Counted from the stretch's first letter, positions 12,501 through 24,550 are shown. The stretch is DNA of 64,000 bases from Dryomyza anilis (GCA_951804985.1 OX638131.1:54123078-54187077); one strand, 5' to 3'. Notes: a model not told the origin generated them from the letters alone. Numbers and translations are program-made.

Positions 12501-12531
12501 CTGAGCTACCAATGTAGCCGCGGTAGCTCAG
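12501..12531. repeat. 10-bp inverted repeat at the SINE 5' end
   Basis: CTGAGCTACC (12501-12510) is the exact reverse complement of GGTAGCTCAG (12522-12531), with an 11-nt spacer. The right arm is the normal tRNA-like D-arm sequence. The left arm is extra DNA at the extreme 5' end, as expected if cDNA synthesis folded back or switched template when finishing the 5' end. That mechanism is inference. Confidence 0.8.
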
Positions 12532-12589
12532 TGGTTAGTGCGTTGGACTGCGAGCCAAAAGGTCCCCGGTTCAAGCCTGGACTGGGGCT
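12517..12589 (+). promoter_or_regulatory. Internal pol III promoter (box A and box B) in tRNA-like SINE head
   Basis: Box A TAGCTCAGTGGT lies at 12524-12535 and box B GGTTCAAGCC at 12568-12577, the spacing found in tRNA genes. The cloverleaf is degenerate. The anticodon stem TTGG/CCAA closes an 8-nt loop, and the acceptor strands (12517-12523 with 12583-12589) and T stem pair only in part. It is therefore a promoter and tRNA-derived head, not a tRNA gene. The parent tRNA cannot be named safely. Confidence 0.8.
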
Positions 12590-12827
12590 AACAACATCTT
12601 TTCATAGAAACATTTTTCTATACCGCGCTACCTCTCGTCAGTAAATGGCAAACCTACGAGAGTAAAACCATTGCCTATGAAAAGCTCTCACCCGCCGTTC
12701 GGATTCGGCAATAAACTGTAGGTCCCACCAATTTGAGTACAAATATAACACGCACAGCTCAAAATGGTGAGAGAGCTCGGCCGAAGTTCTATACAGGACT
12801 GTAGCGCCAAACTATTATTATTATTAT

Positions 12828-12836
12828 TATAAATCA
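12828..12836 (+). repeat. Right target-site duplication of the SINE (TATAAATCA)
   Basis: Second copy of TATAAATCA, directly after the triplet tail. Satellite sequence resumes in register (TTATAGTAGGCGCAAGG). Confidence 0.88.
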
Positions 12837-12946
12837 TTATAGTAGGCGCAAGGGTTCTTGAGAAATCACGTCTCAAACTTAATATGCTCATAAATCCGTA
12901 AATACGCGTAAATACTCCGTAAATACACGTCGTAGAGGCCTTAAAA

Positions 12947-12988
12947 TTGGCACATTATGTAATCTATAAAGATTACAAAATGTGCCAA
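12947..12988. repeat. R-to-F junction hairpin
   Basis: TTGGCACATTATGTAATCT, loop ATAA, AGATTACAAAATGTGCCAA. One of 12 copies. It closes the SINE-bearing reverse block. Confidence 0.92.
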
Positions 12989-13864
12989 ATTTGAAGCCTC
13001 TACGACGTGTATTTACGGAGTTATGAGTATTTGATAGTTTGTGACGTGATTTCTCAAGAACCCCTTGCGCCGATTATAATGATTTATATTGGAATTAAAA
13101 GGGCAAAAATAGATTACAGAATGTGCCAACTTTGAGGCCTCTAGACTCGTATTTACGGAGTTATGAGCATTTTAAGTTTGAGACGTGATTTCTCAAGAGC
13201 CCTTGCGCCGATTATATTGATTTATATTTTAATTAAAAGAGCAAAAATAGATTACAAAATGTATTTACGGAGTTATGAGCATTTTAAGTTTAAAACGTGA
13301 TTTCTCAAGAACACATGTGCCGATTATAATGATTTATAATGAAAAAATTAAAATAGCAAAACTAGATTACAAAATGTGCCAACTTTGAGCATTTTAATTT
13401 TGAGACGTGATTTCTCAAGAACCCCTTGCGCCGATTATAATGATTTATATTGGAATTAAAAGGACAAAACTAGATTACAAAATGTGCCAACACTGAGGCC
13501 TCTAGACTCGTATTTACGGAGTTATGAGCTTTTTAAGTTAGAGAAGTGATTTCTCAAGAACACGTGCGCCGATTATAATAAATTAAAACGGCAAACATGA
13601 ATTACAAAATGTGCCAACTGTGAGGGCTCTACGACGTGTATTTACGGAGTTATGACATTTTAATTTGAGACGTGATTTCTCAAGAGCCCTTGCGCCGATT
13701 ATAATGATTTATAATGAAAAAATTAAAAGGGCAAAACTAGATTACAAAATGTGCCAACTTTGAGCATTTTAATTTTGAGACGTGATTTCTCAAGAAGCCT
13801 TGCGCCGATTATAATGATTTATAATGGAATTAAAAGGCCAAAAATAGATTATTTAAAGGGCAAA
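12989..13864 (+). repeat. Satellite block, forward
   Basis: About seven monomers in an order that recurs elsewhere: a TATTTGATAGTTTGTGACG monomer, a CTAGACTCG monomer, AAAATGT-ATTTACGG fusion and short forms. Ends at TAGATTATTTAAAGGGCAAA. No gene. Confidence 0.88.
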
Positions 13865-14310
13865 GTTGGCACATTTTGTAATCTATTTTTGCTCTTTTAA
13901 TTACAATATAAATCATTATAATCGGCGCAAGGGCTCTTGAGAAATCACGTCTCAAACTTAAAATGCTCATAACTCCGTAAATAGACGTCGTAGAGGCGTC
14001 ACAGTTGGCACATTTTGTAATTTATGTTTGCCCTTTTAGTTTATTATAATCGGCGCTTGTGTTCTTGAGAAATCACGTCTCAAACTTAAAATGCTCACAA
14101 CTCCGTAAATACGAGTCTAGACGCCTCAAACTTCGCACATTTTGTAATCTATTTTTGCCTTTTTAATTCCAATATAAATCATTATAGTAGGCGCAAGGGT
14201 TCTTGAGAAATCACGTCTCAAACTTAATATGCTCATAACTCCGTAAATACGCGTAAATACTCCGTAAATACACGTCGTAGAGGCCTCAAAGTTGGCACAT
14301 TATGTAATCT
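13865..14310 (-). repeat. Satellite block, reverse
   Basis: About 450 bp of reverse monomers. It is a close relative of 16484-16929, 18458-18890 and 41747-42192, which share both end junctions. No gene. Confidence 0.88.
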
Positions 14311-14334
14311 ACAAAGATTACAAAATGTGCCAAC
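14291..14334. repeat. R-to-F junction hairpin, ACAA loop variant
   Basis: Arms GTTGGCACATTATGTAATCT and AGATTACAAAATGTGCCAAC around an ACAA loop. The same loop variant is found at 16910-16953 and 46658-46701, which groups these three copies. Confidence 0.92.
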
Positions 14335-15158
14335 TTTGAGGCCTCTACGACGTGTATTATTAAGTTTGATACGTGATTTCTCAAGAGCCCTTGGGCCGAT
14401 TATAATGATTTATATTGTAATTAAAAGAGCAAAAGTAGATTACAACATGTGCCAACTTTGAAGCCTCTACGACGTGTATTTACGGAGTTATGAGTATTTG
14501 ATAGTTTGTGACGTGATTTCTCAAGAACCCCTTGCGCCGATTATAATGATTTATATTGGAATTAAAAGGGCAAAAATATATTACAGAATGTGCCAACATT
14601 AAGGCCTCTAGACTCGTATTTACGGAGTTATGAGCATTTTAAGTTTGAGACGTGATTTCTCAAGAACACATGCGCCGATTATAATAAACTAAAAGGGCAA
14701 ACATGAATTACAAAATGTGCCAACCGTGAGGCCTCTACGACGTGTATTTACGGAGTTATGAGCATTTTAAGTTTGAGACGTGATTTCTCAAGAGCCCTTG
14801 CGCCGATTATATTGATTTATATTTTAATTAAAAGAGAAAAAATAGATTACAAAATGTATTTACGGAGTTATGATCATTTTAAGTTTAAAACGTGATTTCT
14901 CAAGAACACATGCGCCGATTATAATGATTTATAATGAAAAAATTGAAAGGGCAAAACTAGATTACAAAATGTGCCAACTTTGAGCATTTTAATTGATTTA
15001 TGAGCATTTTAATTTTGAGACGTGATTTCTCAAGAACCCCTTGCGCCGATTATAATGATTTATATTGGAATTAAAAGGGCAAAAATAGATTACAAAATGT
15101 GCCAACATTGAGGCCTCTAGACTCGTATTTACGGAGTTATGAGCATTTTAAGTTTGAG
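14335..15158 (+). repeat. Satellite block, forward
   Basis: About seven monomers. It ends at a junction found only once: AAGTTTGAGT passes into reverse TTTGTCAAATGTTG at about 15158. No gene. Confidence 0.85.
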
Positions 15159-15338
15159 TTTGTCAAATGTTGTAATCTATTTTTGCTCTTTTAATTCCAA
15201 TATAAATCATTATAGTAGGCGCAAGGGTTCTTGAGAAATCACGTCTTAAACTTAATATGCTCATAACTCCGTAAATACGCGTAAATACTCCGTAAATACA
15301 CGTCGTAGAGGCCTTAAAATTGGCACATTATGTAATCT
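15159..15338 (-). repeat. Short satellite block, reverse
   Basis: About 180 bp of reverse sequence between the single-occurrence junction at 15158 and a hairpin. Too short for a gene. Confidence 0.85.
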
Positions 15339-15359
15339 ATAAAGATTACAAAATGTGCC
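15322..15359. repeat. R-to-F junction hairpin, shortened right arm
   Basis: GGCACATTATGTAATCT, loop ATAA, AGATTACAAAATGTGCC, then directly TCTACGACG. The CAACTTTGAGGCC part of the monomer is missing after the right arm. Confidence 0.9.
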
Positions 15360-16483
15360 TCTACGACGTGTATTTACGGAGTTATGAGTATTTGATAGTT
15401 TGTGACGTGATTTCTCAAGAACCCCTTGCGCCGATTATAATGATTTATATTGGAATTAAAAGGGCAAAAATAGATTACAGAATGTGCCAACTTTGAGGCC
15501 TCTAGACTCGTATTTACGGAGTTATGAGCATTTTAAGTTTGAGACGTGATTTCTCAAGAACACATGCGCCGATTATAATAAACTAAAACGGCAAACATGA
15601 ATTACAAAATGTGCCAACTGTGAGGCCTCTACAACGTGTATTTACGGAGTTATGAGCATTTTAAGTTTGAGACGTGATTTCTCAAGAGCCCTTGCGCCGA
15701 TTATATTGATTTATATTGTAATTAAAAGAGCAAAAATAGATTACAAAATGTATTTACGGAGTTATGAGCATTTTAAGTTTAAAACGTGATTTCTCAAGAA
15801 CACATGTGCCGATTATAATGATTTATAATGAAAAAATTAAAAGAGCAAAACTAGATTACAAAATGTGCCAACTTTGAGCATTTTAATTTTGAGACGTGAT
15901 TTCTCAAGAACCCCTTGCGCCGATTATAATGATTTATATTGGAATTAAAAGGACAAAACTAGATTACAAAATGTGCCAACACTGAGGTCTCTAGACTCGT
16001 ATTTACGGAGCTTTTTAAGTTAGAGAAGTGATTTCTCAAGAACACATGCGCCGATTATAATAAATTAAAACGGCAAACATGAATTACAAAATGTGCCAAC
16101 TGTGAGGCCTCTACGACGTGTATTTACGGAGTTATGAGCATTTTAAGTTTGAGACGTGATTTCTCAAGAGCCCTTGCGCCGATTATATTGATTTATATTG
16201 TAATTAAAAGAGCACAAATAGATTACAAAATGTATTTACGGAGTTATGAGCATTTTAAGTTTAAAACGTGATTTCTCAAGAACACATGCGCCGATTATAA
16301 TAAACTAAAAGGGCAAACATAAATTACAAAATGTGCCAACTGTGAGGGCTCTACGACGTGTATTTACGGAGTTATGACATTTTAATTTGAGACGTGATTT
16401 CTCAAGAAGCCTTGCGCCGATTATAATGATTTATAAAAGGCCAAGGATTTAAAAGGCCAAAAATAGATTATTTAAAGGGCAAA
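15360..16483 (+). repeat. Satellite block, forward
   Basis: About nine monomers with the same recurring order as 12989-13864. Near 16432-16460 the phrase AAAAGGCCAA is partly duplicated before the F-to-R junction. No gene. Confidence 0.87.
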
Positions 16484-16929
16484 GTTGGCACATTTTGTAA
16501 TCTATTTTTGCTCTTTTAATTACAATATAAATCATTATAATCGGCGCAAGGGCTCTTGAGAAATCACGTCTCAAACTTAAAATGCTCATAACTCCGTAAA
16601 TAGACGTCGTAGAGGCGTCACAGTTGGCACATTTTGAAATTTATGTTTGCCCTTTTAGTTTATTATAATCGGCGCTTATGTTCTTGAGAAATCACGTCTC
16701 AAACTTAAAATGCTCACAACTCCGTAAATACGAGTCTAGACGCCTCAAACTTGGCACATTTTGTAATCTATTTTTGCCTTTTTAATTCCAATATAAATCA
16801 TTATAGTAGGCGCAAGGGTTCTTGAGAAATCACGTCTCAAACTTAATATGCTCATAACTCCGTAAATATGCGTAAATACTCCGTAAATACACGTCGTAGA
16901 GGCCTCAAAGTTGGCACATTATGTAATCT
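16484..16929 (-). repeat. Satellite block, reverse
   Basis: About 450 bp, sister of 13865-14310 with scattered substitutions. No gene. Confidence 0.88.
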
Positions 16930-16953
16930 ACAAAGATTACAAAATGTGCCAAC
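16910..16953. repeat. R-to-F junction hairpin, ACAA loop variant
   Basis: Same arms and ACAA loop as the hairpin at 14291-14334. Confidence 0.92.
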
Positions 16954-18457
16954 TTTGAGGCCTCTACGACGTGTATTTACGGAGTTATGAGCATATTAAG
17001 TTTGATACGTGATTTCTCAAGAGCCCTTGGGCCGATTATAATGATTTATATTGTAATTAAAAGAGCAAAAATAGATTACGACATGTGCCAACTTTGAAGC
17101 CTCTACGACGTGTATTTACGGAGTTATGAGTATTGGATAGTTTGTGACGTGATTTCTCAAGAACCCCTTGCGCCGATTATAATGATTTATATTGGAATTA
17201 AAAGGGCAAAAATAGATTACAGAATGTGCCAACTTTCAGGCCTCTAGACTCGTATTTACGGAGTTATGAGCATTTTAAGTTTGAGACGTGATTTCTCAAG
17301 AACACATGCGCCGATTATAATAAACTAAAAGGGCAAACATGAATTACAAAATGTGCCAACCGTGAGGCCTCTACGACGTGTATTTACGGAGTTATGAGCA
17401 TTTTAAGTTTGAGACGTGATTTCTCAAGAGCCCTTGCGCCGATTATATTGATTTATATTTTAATTAAAAGAGCAAAAATAGATTACAAAATGTATTTACG
17501 GAGTTATGATCAGTTTAAAACGTGATTTCTCAAGAACACATGCGCCGATTATAATGATTTATAATGAAAAAATTGAAAGGGCAAAACTAGATTACAAAAT
17601 GTGCCAACTTTGAGCATTTTAATTGATTTATGAGCATTTTAATTTTGAGACGTGATTTCTCAAGAACCCCTTGCGCCGATTATAATGATTTATATTGGAA
17701 TTAAAAGGGCAAAAATAGATTACAAAATGTGCCAACATTGAGGCCTCTAGACTCGTATTTACGGAGTTATGAGCATTTTAAGTTTGAGACGTGATTTCTC
17801 ACGAACACATGCGCCGATTATAATAAACTAAAAGGGCAAGCATGAATTACAAAATGTGCCAACTGTGAGGCCTCTACGACGTGTATTTACGGAGTTATGA
17901 GCATTTTAAGTTTGAGACGTGATTTCTCAAGAGCCCTTGCGCCGATTATATTGATTTATATTGTAATTAAAAGAGCAGATTACAAAATGTATTTACGGAG
18001 TTATGAGCATTTTAAGTTTTAAACGTAATTTCGCAAGAACACATGCGCCGATTATAATAAACTAAAAGGGCAAACATAAATTACGAAATGTGCCAACTGT
18101 GAGGGCTCTACGACGTGTATTTACGGAGTTATGAGCATTTTAAGTTTGAGACGTGATTTCCCAAGAGCCCTTGCGCCGATTATATTGATTTATATTTTAA
18201 TTAAAAGAGCAAAAATAGATTACAAAATGTATTTACGGAGTTATGATCATTTTAAGTTTAAAACGTGATTTCTCAAGAACACATGCGCCGATTATAATGA
18301 TTTATAATGAAAAAATTAAAAGGGCAAAACTAGATTACAAAATGTGCCAACTTTGAGCATTTTAATTTTGAGACGTGATTTCTCAAGAACCCTTGCGCCG
18401 ATTATAATGATTTATAATGGAATTAAAAGGCCAAAAATAGATTATTTAAAGAGCAAA
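16954..18457 (+). repeat. Satellite block, forward
   Basis: About 12 monomers, including an odd fusion at 17611-17640 where TTTTAATTGATTTATGAGC joins two short forms (also at 14986-15010). Ends at TTATTTAAAGAGCAAA. No gene. Confidence 0.87.
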
Positions 18458-18890
18458 GTTGGCACATTTTGTAATCTATTTTTGCTCTTTTAATTACAAT
18501 ATAAATCATTATAATCGGCGCAAGGGCTCTTGAGAAATCACGTTTTCAAACTTAAAATGCTCCGTAAATAGACGTCGTAGAGGCCTCACAGTTGGCACAT
18601 TTTGTAATTTATGTTTGCCCTTTTAGTTTATTATAATCTGCGCATGTGTTCTTGAGAAATCACGTCTCCAACTTAAAATGCTCACAACTCCGTAAATACG
18701 AGTCTAGACGCCTCAAACTTGGCACATTTTGTAATCTATTTTTGCCTTTTTAATTCCAATATAAATCATTTTAGTAGGCGCAAGGGTTCTTGAGAAATCA
18801 CGTCTCAAACTTAATATGCTCATAACTCCGTAAATACGCGTAAATACTCCGTAAATACACGTCGTAGAGGCCTCAAAGTTGGCACATTAT
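18458..18890 (-). repeat. Satellite block, reverse
   Basis: About 430 bp related to 13865-14310. It is bounded on the right by the hairpin with the reversed centre. Confidence 0.88.
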
Positions 18891-18916
18891 CTTTATAGAT
18901 TACATAATGTGCCAAC
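18878..18916. repeat. R-to-F junction hairpin with inverted centre
   Basis: Perfect 13-bp arms GTTGGCACATTAT and ATAATGTGCCAAC flank a 13-nt centre, CTTTATAGATTAC. In the other ATAA-loop copies the same position reads GTAATCTATAAAG, the exact reverse complement. The whole hairpin has the sequence of the others turned around, with about 5 bp lost from one arm. Confidence 0.9.
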
Positions 18917-19958
18917 TTTGAGGCCTCTACGACGTATATTTACGGAGTTATGAGCATATTAAGTTTGAGACGTGATTTCTCAAGAGCCCTTGCGCCGATT
19001 ATAATGATTTATATTGTAATTAAAAGAGCAAAAATAGATTACAACATGTGCCAAACTTTGAAGCCTCTACGACGTGTATTTACGGAGTTATGAGTATTTG
19101 AAAGTTTGTGACGTGATTTCTCAAGAACCCCTTGCGCCGATTATAATGATTTATATTGGAATTAAAAGGGCAAAAATAGATTACAGAATGTGCCAACTTT
19201 GAGGCCTTTAGACTCGTATTTACGGAGTTATGAGCATTTTAAGTTTGAGACGTGATTTCTCAAGAACACATGCGCCGATTATAATAAACTAAAAGGGCAA
19301 ACATAAATTACAAAATGTGCCAACTGTGAGGCCTCTACGACGTGTATTTACGGAGTTATGAGCATTTTAAGTTTGAGACGTGATTTCTCAAGAGCCCTTG
19401 CGCCGATTATATTGATTTATATTGTAATTAAAAGAGCAAAAATAGATTACAAAATGTATTTACGGAGTTATGAGCATTTTAAGTTTAAAACGTGATTTCT
19501 CAAGAACACATGTGCCGATTTATAATGAAAAAATTAAAAGGGCAAAACTAGATTACAAAATGTGCCAACTTTGAGCATTTTAATTTTGAGACGTGATTTC
19601 TCAAGAACCCCTTGCGCCGATTATAATGATTTATATTGGAATTAAAAGGGCAAAAATAGATTACAAATTGTGCCAACATTGAGGCCTCTAGACTCGTATT
19701 TACGGAGTTATGAGCATTTTAAGTTTGAGACGTGATTTCTCTAGAACTCTTGCTCCGAATACAACGATTTATAATGGAATTAAAAGACCAAAAATAGATT
19801 ACAAATTGTTCCAAATCTGAGACCTCTAGACTCGTATTTATGGAGTTATGAGCATTCTAAGTTTGATACGTGATTTCTCAAGAGTCCTTGCGCCGATTAT
19901 CATGATTTATATTGTAATTAAAAGATCAAAAATAGATTACAACATTTGCCAACTATGA
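18917..19958 (+). repeat. Satellite block, forward (start of a 9.6 kb unidirectional stretch)
   Basis: Mixed 139-bp, fusion and short forms. From 19740 a TTGCTCCGAATAC variant appears that is frequent to the right. No gene. Confidence 0.87.
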
Positions 19959-20537
19959 AGCCTCTACGACGTGTATTTACGGAGTTATGTGTATTTGATA
20001 GTTTGTGACGTGATTTCTCAAGAACCCTTGCGCCGACTATAATATTTATATTGGAATTAAAAAGGCAAAAATATATTACAATTATTATGATTATAATGAA
20101 TATATTTGAATTAAAAGGGCAAAAATAGATTACAAAATGTGCCAACTTTGAGGCCTTTACGACGTGTATTTACGGAGTTATGAGCATTTTAAGTTTGAGA
20201 CGTGTTATCTTAAGAACCGTTGCGCCGACTATAATATTTATATTGGAATCAAAAAGGCAAAAATATAATACAATTTCTATGATTATAATGATATATATTT
20301 GAATTAAAAGGGCAAAAATAGATTACAAAATGTGCCAACTTTGAGGCCTCTACGACGTGTAATTACGGAGTTATGAGTATTTTAAGTTTGAGACGTGTTA
20401 TCTTAAGAAACCTTGCGCCGACTATAATATTTATATTGGAATTAAAAAGGCAAAAATAAATTACAATTATTATGATTATAATGATATATATTTGAATTAA
20501 AAGGGCAAAAATAGATTACAAAATGTGCCAACTTTGA
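19959..20537 (+). repeat. Three 193-bp satellite units
   Basis: Unit starts are 19959, 20152 and 20345, exactly 193 bp apart. Each unit is a monomer with an extra 54 bp: the part from TATAAT to AAAATA occurs twice, once diverged (ATATTACAATTATTATGATT). Nearby frame 19918-20145 on the minus strand is repeat sequence. Confidence 0.93.
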
Positions 20538-23200
20538 GGCCTCTACAACGTGAATTTACGGAGTTATGAGCATATTAAGTTTGAGACGTGATTTCTCAAG
20601 AGCCTATGCGTCGATTATAATGATTTATATTGTAATTAAAAGAGCAAAAAATAGATTACAACATGTGCCAACTTTGAAGCCTCTACAACGTGTATTTACG
20701 GAGTTATGAGTATTTTATAGTTTGTGACGTGATTTCTCAAGAACCCCTTGCGCGGATTATAATGATATATATTTGAATTAAAAGGGCAAAAATAGATTAC
20801 AAAATGTGCCAACTTTGAGGCCTCTACGACGTGTATTTATGGAGTTATGAGCATATTAAGTTTGAGACGTGATTTCTCCAGAACCCTTGCGCCGACTATA
20901 ATGAGTTATATTGGAATTAAATGGGCAAAAATAGATTACAAAATGTGCCAACTTTGAGGCATCTGCGACGCGTATTTACGGAGTTATGAGCATTTTAAGT
21001 TTGAGACGTGCTTTCTCAAGAACCATTGCTCCGAATATAATGATTGATAATGGAATTAAAATGCCAAAAATAGATTACAAATTGTGCCAACTCTGAGGCC
21101 TTTAGACTCGTATTTACGGAGTTATGAGCATTTTAAGTTTGAGACGTGATTTCTCAAGAACCCGTGCGCCGATTATAATAAACTAAAAGGGCAAACATGA
21201 ATTACAAAATGTGCCAACTGTGAGGGCTCTACGACGTGTATTTACGGAGTTATGAGCATTTTAAGTTTGAGACGTGATTTCTCAAGAGCACTTGTGCCGA
21301 TTATCATGATTTGTATTATAATTAAAAGAGCAAAAATAAATTACAAAATGTACCAACTTTGAGGCCTCTACGACGTGTATTTACGCGTATTTACGGAGTT
21401 ATGTGCATTTTAAGTTTGAGACGTGATTTCTCTAGAACCCTTGCTCCGAATATAACTATTTATAATGGAATTAAAAGGCCAAAAATAGATTACAAATTGT
21501 GCCAACTCTGAGGCCTCTAGACTCGTATTTACGGAGTTATGAGCATTTTAAGTTTGGGACGTGATTTCTCAAGAACCCATGCCCCGATTATAATAAACTA
21601 AAAGGGCAAACATGAATCACAAAATGTGCCAATTGTGAGGCCTCTACGACGTGTATTTACTGAGTTATGAGCATTTTAAATTTGAGACGTGATTTCTCAA
21701 GAGCCCTTGCGCCGATTATATTGATTTATATTGTAATTAAAAGAGCACAAATAGATTACAAAATGTATTTACGGAGTTATGAGCATTTTAAGTTTGAGAC
21801 GTGTTATCTCAAGAACTCTTGCCCCGACTATAAAGATTTATTTATATTGGTATTAAAAGGGCAAAAATACATTACAAAATGTAACAACTTTGAGGCCTCT
21901 ACGACGCGTATTTACGGAGTCATGATCATTTTAAGTTTGCCCCGACTATAATGATTTATATTGAAAATAAAATGGCAAAAATAGATTACAAATTATGCCT
22001 CTAGACTCGTATTTACGGAGTTATGATCATTTATATTGTAATTCAAAGAGCAAAAATAGATTACAACATGTGCCAACTTTGAAGCCTCTACGACGTGTAT
22101 TTACGGAGTTATGAGTATTTGATAGTTTGTGACGTGATTTCTCAAGAACCCCCTACGCGGATTATAATGATATATATTTGAATTAAAAGGGCAAAAATAG
22201 ATTAAAAAATGTGCCAATGTACGGAGTATTTACGCGTATTTATAGAGTTATGAGCATATTTAGTTTGAGACGTGATTTCTCTAGAACCCTTACGCCGACT
22301 ATAATGATTTATATTAGAAGTAAAATGACAAAAATAGATTACAAATTGTGCCTCTAGACTCGTATTTACGGAGTTATGATGATTTAAATTGTAATTAAAA
22401 GAGCAAAAATAGGTTACAGCATGTGCCAACTTTGAAGCCTCTACAACGTGTATTTACGGAGTTATGAGTATTTTATAGTTTGTGACGTGATTTCTCAAGA
22501 ACCCCTTGCGCGGATTATAATGATATATATTTGAATTAAAAGGGCAACAATATTTACGGAGTTATGAGCATATTAAGTTTGAGACGTGATTTCTCCAGAA
22601 CCCTTGCGCCGAATATAATGATTTATATTGGAATTAAATGGGCAAAAATAGATTACAAAATGTGCCAACTTTGAGGCATCTGCGACGCGTATTTACGGAG
22701 TTATGAGCATTTTAAGTTTGAGACGTGATTTCTCAAGAACCATTGCTCCGAATATAATGATTGATAATGGAATTAAAAGGCCAAAAATAGATTACAAATT
22801 GTGCCAACTCTGAGGCCTCTAGACTCGTATTTACGGAGTTATGAGCATTTTAAGTTTGAGACGTGATTTCTCTAGAACTCTTGCTCCGAATACAACGATT
22901 TATAATGGAATTAAAAGACCAAAAATAGATTACAAATTGTTCCAAATCTGAGACCTCTAGACTCGTATTTATGGAGTTATGAGCATTCTAAGTTTGATAC
23001 GTGATTTCTCAAGAGCCCTTGCGCCGCTTATAATGATTTATATTGATATATATAGAGCAAAAATAGATTACAACATTTGCCAACTATGAAACGGAGTTAT
23101 GTGTATTTGATAGTTTGTGACGTGATTTCTCAAGAACCCCTTGCGCCGATTATAATGAATTAAAAGGGCAAAAATAGATTACAAAATGTGCCAACTTTGA
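20538..23200 (+). repeat. Satellite block, forward, mixed monomers
   Basis: Mixed monomer forms with many CGACGCG and TTGCTCCGAATATAA variants. A segment of about 1.3 kb starting near 21660 is repeated from near 24573 (frames 21667-21951 and 24579-24863 translate identically), and part occurs again near 26007. No gene. Confidence 0.87.
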
Positions 23201-24550
23201 GGCCTCTACGACGTGTAATTACGGAGTTATGAGTATTTTAAGTTTGAGACGTGTTATCTTAAGAACCCTTGCGCCTACTATAATATTTATATTGGAATTA
23301 AAAAGGCAAAAATATATTACAATTATTATGATTATAATGATATATATTTGAATTAAAAGGGCAAAAATAGATTACAAAATGTGCCAACTTTGAGGCCTCT
23401 ACGACGTGTATTTACGGAGTTATGAGCATTTTAAGTTTGAGACGTGTTATCTTAAGAACCCTTGCGGCGACTATAATATTTATATTGGAATTAAAAAGGC
23501 AAAAATATATTACAATTATTATGATTATAATGACATATATTTGAATTAAAAGGGCAAAAATAGATTACAAAATGTGCCAACTTTGAGGCCTCTACGACGT
23601 GTATTTACGGAGTTATGAGTATTTTAAGTTTGAGACGTGTTATCTTAAGAACCCTTGCGCCTACTATAATATTTATATTGGAATTAAAAAGGCAAAAATA
23701 TATTACAATTATTATGATTATAATGATATATATTTGAATTAAAAGGGCAAAAATAGATTACAAAATGTGCCTACTTTGAGGCCTCTACGACGTGTATTTA
23801 CGGAGTTATGAGCATTTTAAGTTTGAGACGTGTTATCTTAAGAACCCTTGCGCCTACTATAATATTTATATTGGAATTAAAAAGGCAAAAATATATTACA
23901 ATTATTATGATTATAATGATATATATTTGAATTAAAAGGGCAAAAATAGATTACAAAATGTGCCAACTTTGAGGCCTCTACGACGTGTATTTACGGAGTT
24001 ATGAGCATTTTAAGTTTGAGACGTGTTATCTTAAGAACCCTTGCGGCGACTATAATATTTATATTGGAATTAAAAAGGCAAAAATTATTACAATTATTAT
24101 GATTATAATGATATATATTTGAATTAAAAGGGCAAAAATAGATTACAAAATGTGCCAACTTTGAGGCCTCTACGACGTGTATTTACGGAGTTATGAGCAT
24201 TTTAAGTTTGAGACGTGTTATCTTAAGAACCCTTGCGGCAACTATAATATTTATATTGGAATTAAAAAGGCAAAAATATATTACAATTATTATGATTATA
24301 ATGATATATATTTGAATTAAAAGGGCAAAAATAGATTACAAAATGTGCCAACTTTGAGGCCTCTACGACGTGTATTTACGGAGTTATGAGCATTTTAAGT
24401 TTGAGACGTGTTATCTTAAGAACCCTTGCGCCTACTATAATATTTATATTGGAATTAAAAATTCAAAAATATATTACAATTATTATGATTATAATGATAA
24501 ATATTTGAATTAAAAGGGCAAAAATAGATTACAAAATGTGCCAACTTTGA
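23201..24550 (+). repeat. Run of seven 193-bp satellite units
   Basis: GGCCTCTACGACGTG starts at 23201, 23394, 23587, 23780, 23973, 24165 and 24358, and the next monomer starts at 24551. Spacings are 193 bp except one of 192. Units differ by a few substitutions (GCGCCTAC against GCGGCGAC). This is the most regular long-unit run in the window and looks like local homogenisation of one derived unit. Confidence 0.95.

Larger units (their letters stand above)
12501..12827 (+). mobile_element. tRNA-derived SINE with ATT-repeat tail
   Basis: Short non-autonomous retroelement of about 327 bp, GC-richer than the satellite around it. Its head resembles a tRNA with pol III box A and box B (12517-12587). 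The unique body runs to about 12811 and includes GGATTCGGCAATAAACTGTA, AGAGAGCTCGGCCGAAG and GACTGTAGCGCCAAAC. The tail is a run of TTA/ATT triplets at 12813-12830. It is flanked by the 9-bp duplication TATAAATCA and absent from two paralogous blocks, so it arrived by retrotransposition. SINEs borrow LINE machinery; the ATT tail differs from the TAAG-type tail of the LINE in this window, so that LINE family is not obviously its partner. I associate this 3' half with higher Diptera but cannot search. The frame at 12688-12891 crosses its boundary and is not a gene. Confidence 0.88.
12241..12965 (-). repeat. Satellite block, reverse, host of the SINE
   Basis: Reverse monomers at 12241-12500 and 12828-12965 are interrupted by the SINE. 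The marker variant TTTTGTTATC near 12470 is shared with 40091-40480 and 45875-46263. Those two blocks start at the same junction but lack the insertion, so they act as paralogous empty sites. Confidence 0.9.

Noticed and set aside
12517..12589. Functional tRNA gene
   Set aside because: Box A and B are good, but the anticodon loop has 8 nt, acceptor and T stems pair poorly, and it is joined to a SINE body with a target-site duplication.
12688..12891. 67-codon minus-strand ORF
   Set aside because: Runs from satellite through the TTA-repeat tail into the SINE body, so it crosses an insertion boundary and cannot be a gene.
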